From the NCBI GenBank assembly GCA_964370755.1, contig CAYJKL010000019.1, positions 1-22,674 of the forward strand: DNA of 22,674 nucleotides, in the 5' to 3' direction. Source of the stretch: CAKOSP01 sp964370755 (lineage in GTDB: Bacteria > Bacillota_I > Bacilli_A > RF39 > UBA660). This document shows positions 1 through 7,476 of the stretch, in pieces. A program made the position numbers and the translations under genes. The notes below the pieces were generated by a model. That model was not told the origin of the DNA and did not search any database. It saw only the letters and a program-made list of their open reading frames with translations. Numbering within the stretch: the first letter of the stretch is position 1; every line of letters starts with the position of its first letter.

Positions 1-183
1 CCAGTAGGTCCAGTAGGCCCAGTTGCACCATCAGCACCAGTCGGTCCAGTTGCTCCATCGGCTCCAGTTGGCCCAGTAGGTCCAGTCGCTCCATCGGCTC
101 CATTAGGTCCAGTAGGCCCAGTCGCGCCATCGGCTCCAGTAGGTCCAGTAGCACCATCAGGTCCAGTAGGTCCAGTAGCCCCA
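1..183. repeat. Tandem DNA repeat encoding Gly-X-Y triplets (distal block)
   Basis: Nine- and 18-nt units such as GGTCCAGTAGGCCCAGT recur here and are clearly more GC-rich than the rest of the window. They encode the collagen-like region of the minus-strand gene and continue past the window edge. Such arrays are prone to copy-number change and assembly collapse. Confidence 0.85.
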
Positions 184-443
184 GCAGGTATTGCAAAATC
201 TAAAACTACATCAACGTTAGTACCAGAGTTTACAACACTCGCGCCATTACCAGGTTCTAAAGTTGTAGTTTCACCAACTTCTACAGTTGTTGGTCCAGCT
301 GGTCCAGTGGGTCCAGTAGGCCCGGTTGCGCCAAAACCATTAGGTCCAGTAGGTCCAGTAGGTCCAGTGGGACCAGTTACTTGACATATTTGAATTAATC
401 TATCAATATCGATACAACATCCATAAGATAATCTATTTTTCAT
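1..443 (-). CDS. Collagen-like Gly-X-Y repeat protein, C-terminus outside window
   Basis: Reading the minus strand from the ATG at 443-441 gives 147 open codons running off the window edge. An AGGAGG site at 449-454 lies 5 nt from the start. Residues 1-23 are a short non-repetitive head with a Cys-Cys pair (C9, C10) and no signal peptide. Residues 24-51 are Gly-X-Y triplets of the GPT type. Residues 52-86 are a non-collagenous insert ending in LDFAIPAG. Gly-X-Y triplets (GPT, GAD, GAT) then resume at about residue 88. Collagen-like proteins with this kind of insert are common in Firmicutes, often on spore exosporium or the cell surface. The lack of an export signal fits assembly from inside (for example on a spore) or non-classical export, but no spore gene is visible here. 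It is transcribed divergently from the surface-protein operon starting at 597. Function beyond a structural, trimeric fibre is not determinable. Confidence 0.85.
   Translation of the reverse strand, partial: MKNRLSYGCCIDIDRLIQICQVTGPTGPTGPTGPNGFGATGPTGPTGPAGPTTVEVGETTTLEPGNGASVVNSGTNVDVVLDFAIPAGATGPTGPDGATGPTGADGATGPTGPNGADGATGPTGPTGADGATGPTGADGATGPTGPT
295..378. repeat. Tandem DNA repeat encoding Gly-X-Y triplets (proximal block)
   Basis: A second shorter block of 9-nt GGTCCAGTA-type units encodes residues 24-51 of the collagen-like protein. It is separated from the first block by the non-repetitive insert. Confidence 0.8.
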
Positions 444-487
444 TTTAACCTCCTAGAGTAGTTTATGAAAAACATAAATAAAGCGTC

Positions 488-493
488 ATTATA
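488..493 (-). promoter_or_regulatory. Possible -10 box for the collagen-like gene
   Basis: On the minus strand a perfect TATAAT lies about 45 bp upstream of the start codon. The -35 region 17 bp away (TAATTT) is poor. A sporulation-type sigma factor could be used instead, but no such motif was convincing. Confidence 0.35.
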
Positions 494-521
494 AAAGTTT
501 AAAAAAATAAAAATTAAAATC

Positions 522-551
522 TTGTCATAAATTGTAAAATTATGGTATAAT
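522..551 (+). promoter_or_regulatory. Promoter of the 597-2982 surface operon
   Basis: TTGTCA (522-527), an 18-bp spacer and TATAAT (546-551) with an extended TGG in front form a strong vegetative promoter. AAGGAG at 584-589 sets the start at 597. Confidence 0.75.
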
Positions 552-596
552 TAAAAAGAATAAAGAGTAACAAGTAGTTGGTTAAGGAGTATAAGA

Positions 597-1157
597 ATGA
601 ATATAAAAGGTATGAATAAAAAAAAGAAAATAATATTAATAGAAATAGCATTGGTAGTATCAGTGCTGTTAGTAGGAGTGACATACTCACTATATACTGC
701 TGAAACTGACATGACTAGTAGCGAACAAGCAATAGCTGAATTCGTTTTTAATGCAAATAAAACAGATTTAATTGAAATACCGCTCAATGACTTAATACCA
801 GGAGATAATAAAGAATATAATTTTGAGGTAACTAATAACTTAGACACAAACACAAGTGACGTAACTATAGAATACCAAATTACACTTAAAACGGCACATA
901 CAATTCCTCTTACTTTTGAGTTATACTCTGTAACGGGAACTGAAACTCTATTATTTACATGTAACGAAAGTAGTGGAAGAAACCCGGAAAATATATTAGA
1001 GTGTAAATCTCCTGTAATGAGTTTAGATCATAGTTCACAAAGTACAAATGATTTTAGATTAAATGTTATATTTCCATTACTATATAATGATGTAATATAT
1101 GCAAACCTAGTAGACTATGTTGATATAGAAATCGATAGTTGGCAAAAGTTGAGATAA
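597..1157 (+). CDS. TasA/CalY (camelysin)-like small secreted surface protein
   Basis: This 186-aa protein has a Lys-rich N-terminus, one hydrophobic segment (about residues 11-32) and a short TYSLYTAET stretch after it. The remainder is beta-rich and extracellular. This layout resembles the CalY/TasA family, which forms matrix fibres or acts as camelysin-type protease, but no catalytic residues can be assigned and similarity is by architecture rather than diagnostic motif. Two cysteines (C122, C135) could form a disulfide. AAGGAG at 584-589 is 7 nt from the ATG; a second ATG at 612 is less well spaced. Only 4 bp separate it from the next gene, so the two form an operon. No SipW-type signal peptidase, the usual TasA partner, is visible in the window. 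Confidence 0.6.
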   Translation: MNIKGMNKKKKIILIEIALVVSVLLVGVTYSLYTAETDMTSSEQAIAEFVFNANKTDLIEIPLNDLIPGDNKEYNFEVTNNLDTNTSDVTIEYQITLKTAHTIPLTFELYSVTGTETLLFTCNESSGRNPENILECKSPVMSLDHSSQSTNDFRLNVIFPLLYNDVIYANLVDYVDIEIDSWQKLR

Positions 1158-1161
1158 AATT

Positions 1162-2982
1162 ATGAAAAAAATTAGTAGAAAAAAAGTACTAACGATATTA
1201 TTCATAGGAATGATAGGTTTTTTGGTGTTATCAACAGGAATATCATTTGCAAAGTATGTAGGGAATGAGGCTTGGAATTTATATCTAGAGTCACAAGACT
1301 TTTACTTTACTAGTGCACAGTTGTCAGATAAAGATAATTTAAATAATAAATGGGATGGAGGAGCAGTATACTTTGAAGTATCAAACTTTAAAGATAATGA
1401 AGAAGCGTCAAATCATGATATCTCATATACAGTAAATTGTGAAATAGAAGGAGATACATCTGGTAATCTGGAGTGTAAATTAAATGGAACAAATAGTGAT
1501 ACTTATACAAGTGAATTAGCTAGGGTAGAAATTTGTAGAAATGATACAACAGATGGAGTAGACGTAAGCACTTTAGACAAAACAACTTGTGAAAACAGAG
1601 GATATACATGGGTAAGTGGAAACACTACAGTGAATAATTTTTTTGAAATAACTAGCAAAGATCCCAGTTATAAATTTGATAATGTAAATGTAACTATAAC
1701 AGCAAAGTCAACAGAACCGTATGAAAAAACTTTAACAGGTAAATTTACACTTGTAAAAGATTATACTTTAACTGGAGGAATTATCTTAGAACACGAATCT
1801 TATGGTGATTATGAAAAAATAATAGTAACAAATGCAACTGAGGAAAATAAAAATTACTTATTAAGATGGGACCCAGCAGAAGTTAAAATATCAAAAACGG
1901 AATATTATAGTCATAGTGTTGATACAGATGGAAATATAAATGAAATAGAATTTTTCATAGGAACTGGAGAAACGAAAACATTTATTTTTTATAAAACACA
2001 AGATACAATAAATGTAGATGAAAACGATTTTATAATAGTAGAAAATACAGTGTCAGATAAAATTAAAATCGTAGGAGTATCACAAACAAATAGATATTAT
2101 TCAACAGAATTAAGTGAACCTACATTTAATGAAAATACAGCATTTTTCCACGTGAGTAGTACATATGCAACATCGACTATATCATATGATATAGTTGTTC
2201 AAAATGCAACTCCATATGATTATATATTAAAAAATATAGATGATATATTTTCAAATAGTAATCAAGCATTTAGACTAAATAACTACACTTATGGAACGAC
2301 TATACCAGCAAATTCAGAAATAACATTAAGTGTAACAATCAGTTCACTAAGAACTAATCAAACTGGAAGAATAGAACTTAAACTAAATTTTGCTGATGCA
2401 ATAGAAACTCCTGAAATTACGGAATATTTATCAGGAGCTAAAAGTACTACAGGTTCGTACATTAAGACAGGTTTTTTTCCTAGTAGTGAATCAAAAATTG
2501 TAGTAGATTTTACATTTTTAAGTCGACATGGAGCATCAACATGGTTATTTAGTTCAAGAAGAGCATATAAAAACCAAATGTTTGGAGTCGCATGGAATAC
2601 AACCGAAAGTTTGCTGCAATTTGATACAGTAAGTTATAATTTAGGACCAACTGGTTATAAAGTAGGAGAAAGATATATTGCAGAAATATCTAAAGAAGCA
2701 CTAATATTAAATGGGAGAACTTATGCAAATCCACCTGATACTCCATGGCAAAGTATATTCGAATTTTATATGTTTGCAAACAATGAAGCAAGGACAGTTC
2801 GAGGTCATACAAATGGTCAAGCAGTAATTCATAGTGCAAAAATATATGAATCGGGAGTTTTAGTACTTGATGCTAAACCAGTTATACTCGAAAGTGGAGA
2901 GACAGCATACTATAATGCAGTTAATAATGTTGTAATGGAAACAGTAGGTACATTAGTTCCGTATTATGAAACAACTCCATAA
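1162..2982 (+). CDS. Large secreted surface protein with C-terminal LamG-like domain
   Basis: A 606-aa exported protein. The signal peptide covers about residues 1-30, with hydrophobic residues 9-30 ending TGISFAKY. It leads into an N-terminal beta domain (YLESQDFYFTS, residues 41-51, and KWDGGAVYF), a pattern I associate with TasA-like surface proteins of Firmicutes. Residues about 420-600 look like a concanavalin/LamG-fold module: the entry motif EYLSGAKSTTGSYIKTGF resembles the usual ..YIESTGTQYIDTGF.. opening, and the exit AYYNAVNNVV resembles a worn form of the usual ..YD.VNN.F... close. The same module ends the proteins at 13322 and 14401, which suggests a shared surface or glycan-binding role. 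Four cysteines cluster at residues 93-143. It sits 4 bp behind the TasA-like gene and is followed by a terminator. Ligand unknown. Confidence 0.65.
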   Translation: MKKISRKKVLTILFIGMIGFLVLSTGISFAKYVGNEAWNLYLESQDFYFTSAQLSDKDNLNNKWDGGAVYFEVSNFKDNEEASNHDISYTVNCEIEGDTSGNLECKLNGTNSDTYTSELARVEICRNDTTDGVDVSTLDKTTCENRGYTWVSGNTTVNNFFEITSKDPSYKFDNVNVTITAKSTEPYEKTLTGKFTLVKDYTLTGGIILEHESYGDYEKIIVTNATEENKNYLLRWDPAEVKISKTEYYSHSVDTDGNINEIEFFIGTGETKTFIFYKTQDTINVDENDFIIVENTVSDKIKIVGVSQTNRYYSTELSEPTFNENTAFFHVSSTYATSTISYDIVVQNATPYDYILKNIDDIFSNSNQAFRLNNYTYGTTIPANSEITLSVTISSLRTNQTGRIELKLNFADAIETPEITEYLSGAKSTTGSYIKTGFFPSSESKIVVDFTFLSRHGASTWLFSSRRAYKNQMFGVAWNTTESLLQFDTVSYNLGPTGYKVGERYIAEISKEALILNGRTYANPPDTPWQSIFEFYMFANNEARTVRGHTNGQAVIHSAKIYESGVLVLDAKPVILESGETAYYNAVNNVVMETVGTLVPYYETTP

Positions 2983-3008
2983 AAGCAAAACGAAAGTTTT
3001 GTTTTTTT
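2983..3008 (+). terminator. Intrinsic terminator after the 597-2982 operon
   Basis: CAAAAC, loop GAAA, GTTTTG, then a run of seven T. The stem can extend through a G-T pair into the flanking A and T tracts. It begins right after the stop codon. Confidence 0.8.
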
Positions 3009-3027
3009 AAAAATAGAAAACAAATCA

Positions 3028-3056
3028 TTGTTTGAAAATATTAAATATGATATAAT
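3028..3056 (+). promoter_or_regulatory. Promoter of the 1171-aa surface protein gene
   Basis: TTGTTT (3028-3033), 17-bp spacer, TATAAT (3051-3056) with extended TGA at 3048-3050. Confidence 0.7.
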
Positions 3057-3082
3057 TAATAAGATAGTAGGAGATAGTAGAA

Positions 3083-6000
3083 ATGGTTCATAAGTTAAAA
3101 AAAACAAAAAAACACAGTATAATAATCACATTAATAATATTAACAGCAATTATTTCTATAGCGGTGCCAACTTTTTCAAGATTTAATAATGGTATAAATA
3201 GTTCAATGGATTTGTTGTACTGGGATGGATCTATCGCTTCATCTTATAGTATGGGTAGTGGTACAAAAGATGACCCATATTTGATTTCAAGTGGAGCAGA
3301 ATTTGCATATTTTAGTGAAAGTTTAAAAAGTAATGATTATGCGGGAATCTATTTTAGATTAGATAACGATATAATATTAAATCCAGGGTATTTTTCTTAT
3401 AGTGAAGAAAGTACAAGTTACATATATGAGGATAACGAACTATTTTTAAAAAAGTACACAAACGAATTATATAACACAAGTGATATCTCAGGTGATATAG
3501 CCGGAACAGTAAATACTTTTGATTATTTAGGCAATTTTGCAGGTCATCTAGATGGAGCATTTTATGCGATTTATGGATTATATATTACAAGTGAAACTGA
3601 AGAAAATTTAGCTTTATTTAATAATATTAGTGGAAGTATTAGTAATTTATTTATTGAAAATATGCTAATAGTAGGAGGAAATAATTCATCAGGTTTGGCA
3701 ATAAATGCAAGCGATTTTAATATAAAAGATACTTATTTAAGTGGATATGTTATAACAGATATTGATGGAGCAGAACAAAGTGAAACAAAGGAATATGAAA
3801 ATAAAAATATTTCAACAGAGCTAGAAGCGAAAGAATTAACTCTTATTAAGGAAACTGATTCAAACGAAGAAATTATATCTTCAACAATTTCAGGAAACTA
3901 TTTAATAAGTGATGAAACAGACGCTCCAGAGCTTAAAATAAATGATGAAGTTGTAGAAATAGGTTCATTTGAAATTGATTTAGGCACAAAAAAACTAGAT
4001 GAAGTTAAAGTCAGTATTGCAGCAGATACAGTTATTAGAAATATATCTTTTACCGCTTTAAAATATGAAGTTGTATACAAAAAAAATATATCAACAGGTA
4101 TAGCGAACTATGCAAAAAATACAGATGTTAGTAACGTTATAACAAATTTAAATATAAAAAACACAAGTTCAGCAGCTGGCTTTATAGGTACAGCTTCTGA
4201 AAATATAAATATAACAAACTCATATAATGAAGGAAATATTTCAGGTAACTATTCATCATCAGGTATAATTAATTCGGTAAATAATGCCAGCTTAGTTATA
4301 AATAAAGTATATAACAAAGGAACAATATTAGGTACTAATACAGCTGGAATAGTAGATGAAATAAATAATTCAAATAGTATTACAATTAATAATTCAATTA
4401 ACACTTCTTCTAATTTATTTGTAGGAGAAGTAAAGTTTAGTGACACAATATTAAGTAATAATTACAATTACTTTGAAGACTCAGAAAATAATATTTTAAG
4501 TATTAATTCTTTCAATATTTATTCTTCAGAATTTCTAACGAACTTAGGTTATAATGAATTCATAGAAGACGCAAATAATAATGAAAATGTCTGGATACAT
4601 AGTAATCTAAATTTACCAGAATTATATTTTGTAAATGAACTTAACTTAGTAGATATTAGAATAGGTAGTGACGCATGGAATAACAGTACACTAAATCCAA
4701 ATAATATATACTATAATAGAGATGTTACAATAGCTATAACTTCAAGTGCGCCTGTTTATACTTTAGAAAAAGTAGAATACTATGTAAAATATGATGAAAT
4801 AGCATTAACAGGTGAAGAAATTTTAAATTTAGAATGGTTAAACTATGAAGGCGCAGTTACTTTTAGCGAAGAAGGAAAATATATTTTATATGCAAAACTA
4901 ACAGACTATAGTGGAAATGTTAGATATGTAAATAGTGATATAATTAATATTGATAAGACAGACCCTACAGCAACAATAATATTTGATTCAAATTCATGGA
5001 GCACTTATAGAAGTGACGTAGCAGATTTATTAATATTAGATCAAAAATCAGTAAGCATTAATGCAACTGACAATGAAACAGGAATTAAAGAAATTGATTA
5101 CTATGTAACTAGTAAAGAAGTTAGCAAAGAAAGTTTAGAATCTTTAAATGATGCAAATTGGCAAAGTTATCAAAATGAACTTAACATAGAACCAATTGGA
5201 AACAATATCTTATATGCGAGAATAACAGACAATAGTGGTAACATATCTTATTTGAATTCAGACTTTTTAACTTTTGGTGGATATAATATGAGCTCAATAG
5301 GAGCAGGAAGAACTAACCTATACCGAACTAATGATGACATTTATATAACTGAAGATTCATCAGTGAATTTAAATTACGTTTACAATTTACCGCACTATGA
5401 TGAACCAGAAATAAATCATTTTGTAAGTTATAATCAAACATTACCATTCGGAACAATCATAACTTTAAAAGATAATATTAAAGGAAAAGTGTATGAATAC
5501 GAGATAAGTACTGATAGTGTAGGGTTACTAGGAATTGATTTTGAGAACTTTTTTGAAGTTGGTAATACAAGTAATAAATTTATAGAAGATGATTACTCAG
5601 ACGGAATAAATATATCAGAAGATTTTACTTTGATTCTAAATTTTGAAAAAGCAGATATTTCAAGCAATATTGGTAATTTAAAAATATGGGTAGAAGTAAA
5701 AAATAATGCAGGAGATGTAGTAAGAGGTCCACTAGAATCCACGATTAATAGTATTAATGTTATAAAAAATCAAGATATCAGTGTAGATTTATCTAGTGAA
5801 ACATCTGGAATAATTATAAAACATAATTCAGATTCAATATCAAACATTAATATAAAATCATCAATAATTTATGGTCAATCTGGTAGCTATAATGTAATAA
5901 ATACTCAAATATCAGATCAAGATATAATACTAAAAATGAACATTTTAGACGATAAAGATAATCTAGTTGATCGTGATAATTTATCAAATTTTGCATTTAA

Positions 6001-6598
6001 ATTAAATGGTAAAACATATTACCCTGATTCAAATGGTACAATTACTATTAATAATGAAAGTGGATTACTAGGAATAAATGAAATGATAGAACTATACGCT
6101 TACAAAGGAGATAATTTTTTACCAGTAGGGGATTATAAACTCGAAGTAATAAGTTCAATATCATACAATGATTATTTAGGAAAATATCAAAGTACAATAA
6201 ATATTCCTTTAAGTATAAGTAAGTCAGCAGATATAAACAACATTGATTTTAAAGTAAATAATACTAGTGATATAATATTGAATCAAGAAAATGAAACAGA
6301 TAATATCAACTTAAATATAGTATTTAATGGAGCAATAGACCCTAGTATGAGAATATCACTTTACAAAAAAGATGAATATAATGCAGTTAGTCAAAATTAT
6401 TCATTAGTAGATATTAACGCGCATATTACAAGTACTTTAACCGCGGTATCTCCTAATATTTATGAGTTTACAAACAAAAATTTAAATTTAATATTTAATA
6501 CAAATACTCTAGACAAACAATCATATAAAATTGTTATTGAAGTATTTGATGGAGATGAACTAGTAGGAACCAAAGAAGAATACTTTATAGTAAAATAA
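3083..6598 (+). CDS. Giant surface protein: beta-helix-like region plus Ig-like repeats
   Basis: 1171 aa. The N-terminus is basic, with a hydrophobic signal/anchor at about residues 12-31. It starts at the ATG with TAGGAG 9 nt upstream. Residues 45-220 carry WDGSIASSYSMGSGTKDDPY, then NFAGHLDGAFYAIYGLYI and ENLALFNNISGSISNLFIEN. This pattern fits a right-handed beta-helix with GLUG-like turns, found in many Firmicute surface proteins. N/S/T-rich beta repeats continue to about 520. Two related Ig-like units follow (about 545-625 and 640-730), each with a ..YYV.. strand and ending ILYA+(L/I)TD.SGN(V/I). The rest is beta-rich with no recognised domain and no LPXTG motif, so anchoring may be by the N-terminal segment. 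No enzymatic motif was seen. An adhesin or matrix role is likely but inferred. It has its own promoter and terminator. Confidence 0.7.
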   Translation: MVHKLKKTKKHSIIITLIILTAIISIAVPTFSRFNNGINSSMDLLYWDGSIASSYSMGSGTKDDPYLISSGAEFAYFSESLKSNDYAGIYFRLDNDIILNPGYFSYSEESTSYIYEDNELFLKKYTNELYNTSDISGDIAGTVNTFDYLGNFAGHLDGAFYAIYGLYITSETEENLALFNNISGSISNLFIENMLIVGGNNSSGLAINASDFNIKDTYLSGYVITDIDGAEQSETKEYENKNISTELEAKELTLIKETDSNEEIISSTISGNYLISDETDAPELKINDEVVEIGSFEIDLGTKKLDEVKVSIAADTVIRNISFTALKYEVVYKKNISTGIANYAKNTDVSNVITNLNIKNTSSAAGFIGTASENINITNSYNEGNISGNYSSSGIINSVNNASLVINKVYNKGTILGTNTAGIVDEINNSNSITINNSINTSSNLFVGEVKFSDTILSNNYNYFEDSENNILSINSFNIYSSEFLTNLGYNEFIEDANNNENVWIHSNLNLPELYFVNELNLVDIRIGSDAWNNSTLNPNNIYYNRDVTIAITSSAPVYTLEKVEYYVKYDEIALTGEEILNLEWLNYEGAVTFSEEGKYILYAKLTDYSGNVRYVNSDIINIDKTDPTATIIFDSNSWSTYRSDVADLLILDQKSVSINATDNETGIKEIDYYVTSKEVSKESLESLNDANWQSYQNELNIEPIGNNILYARITDNSGNISYLNSDFLTFGGYNMSSIGAGRTNLYRTNDDIYITEDSSVNLNYVYNLPHYDEPEINHFVSYNQTLPFGTIITLKDNIKGKVYEYEISTDSVGLLGIDFENFFEVGNTSNKFIEDDYSDGINISEDFTLILNFEKADISSNIGNLKIWVEVKNNAGDVVRGPLESTINSINVIKNQDISVDLSSETSGIIIKHNSDSISNINIKSSIIYGQSGSYNVINTQISDQDIILKMNILDDKDNLVDRDNLSNFAFKLNGKTYYPDSNGTITINNESGLLGINEMIELYAYKGDNFLPVGDYKLEVISSISYNDYLGKYQSTINIPLSISKSADINNIDFKVNNTSDIILNQENETDNINLNIVFNGAIDPSMRISLYKKDEYNAVSQNYSLVDINAHITSTLTAVSPNIYEFTNKNLNLIFNTNTLDKQSYKIVIEVFDGDELVGTKEEYFIVK

Positions 6599-6602
6599 AT
6601 AG

Positions 6603-6628
6603 AAAATCATAATTTTATGATTTTTTTA
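6603..6628 (+). terminator. Intrinsic terminator after the 1171-aa gene
   Basis: AAAATCATAA and its perfect complement TTATGATTTT, separated by TT, form the stem and run into seven T. Confidence 0.8.
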
Positions 6629-6650
6629 TTTACTCAAAAATATCAAAATA

Positions 6651-6659
6651 TGATATAAT
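6651..6659 (+). promoter_or_regulatory. Extended -10 promoter of the XRE regulator
   Basis: TGATATAAT with a weak -35 (TACTCA at 6631-6636, 17-bp spacer). The extended -10 probably compensates. Confidence 0.6.
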
Positions 6660-6686
6660 TAAAAATATATAAAAGGAAGTAAGTTA

Positions 6687-7385
6687 ATGAATAATGAAGA
6701 AATAGGAAAATTAATAAAAAAAATAAGAAAAGATAATAATCTAACACAAGCAATGCTTGCTGAAAAACTAGGAGTTACATTTCAGGCAGTTAGTAAATGG
6801 GAAAATGGTAAGAACATTCCAGATATCGCTATATTAAAACAAATTTCCGAAGATTTTAACATTGATATTAACTCACTATTAAGTGGAAAAGAAAAAGAAA
6901 AGCAAAGATCAAATAAAATGAAATTAATAATAGCAGGATTACTGATCATAATAGGAACTATAATTATAATTGTATCATTGCAAAAAGATAATATGAATTT
7001 AAAAGTTCTTACAACTGACTCAAATGATTTTGAAGTAGATGGTTGCGTAGTATTTAATGAAAATATCTCTTCAATATATATATCTAGTATAGATTACAAA
7101 GGTGAACATACAAAAGAAATATATAAAGAAATAACATTTACGCTTTATGAACAAAATAATGATACGTTAATTACTGTAGACGAAATAAAAGTAGACAACA
7201 GCGCAGAAAATACATTTGATGAAATTATAAAAAATATTACCTTCAGTGTAACTAATTACGAAGCAAGTTGTAAATCTTTTGAATCAAATAATTTATATAT
7301 AAAAGCTAAAACAATAAGCGATGATAATAAAACAGAAACTTTTGAAATACCATTTTCATTTGACGACACATGTGGATGTGAATAA
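6687..7385 (+). CDS. Membrane-anchored XRE/Cro-type HTH regulator
   Basis: 232 aa. Residues 3-60 are a classical Cro/C1 helix-turn-helix: IGKLIKKIRKDNNLTQ, then LAEKLGVTFQAVSKWENGKN, then PDIAILKQISEDFNIDI. A Lys-rich linker precedes one transmembrane helix (about 77-97). About 135 extracytoplasmic residues follow, with four cysteines (C115, C195, C229, C231) and a CGCE end. The topology is DNA-binding inside and sensor outside, as in one-component membrane regulators. The ligand and targets are unknown. It lies between the surface-protein genes and the sulfotransferase gene, so either could be its regulon, but each has its own promoter. AAGGAA lies 8 nt from the start. The helix-turn-helix assignment is firm; the sensory role is inference. 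Confidence 0.85.
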   Translation: MNNEEIGKLIKKIRKDNNLTQAMLAEKLGVTFQAVSKWENGKNIPDIAILKQISEDFNIDINSLLSGKEKEKQRSNKMKLIIAGLLIIIGTIIIIVSLQKDNMNLKVLTTDSNDFEVDGCVVFNENISSIYISSIDYKGEHTKEIYKEITFTLYEQNNDTLITVDEIKVDNSAENTFDEIIKNITFSVTNYEASCKSFESNNLYIKAKTISDDNKTETFEIPFSFDDTCGCE

Positions 7386-7388
7386 ATA

Positions 7389-7415
7389 AAATTCAACTTA
7401 TAGTTGAGTTTTTTT
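7389..7415 (+). terminator. Intrinsic terminator after the XRE regulator
   Basis: AAATTCAACT, loop TAT, AGTTGAGTTT (one G-T pair), followed by T-rich sequence. It starts 4 nt after the stop codon. Confidence 0.8.
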
Positions 7416-7429
7416 CAACTTATAATTTA

Positions 7430-7458
7430 TTTACAAATAATGCAAATAATGTGATAAT
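7430..7458 (+). promoter_or_regulatory. Promoter of the sulfotransferase gene
   Basis: TTTACA (7430-7435), 17-bp spacer, GATAAT (7453-7458) with extended TGT. The predicted start of transcription is only about 10 nt before the ATG, so the leader would be very short. Confidence 0.5.
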
Positions 7459-7476
7459 CATTTCGAGGTGAAGAAA

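Noticed and set aside
551..853. Minus-strand 100-aa frame opposite the TasA-like gene
   Set aside because: Shadow of the plus-strand gene, with no promoter or ribosome site of its own. The other long frames antisense to real genes were dropped for the same reason.
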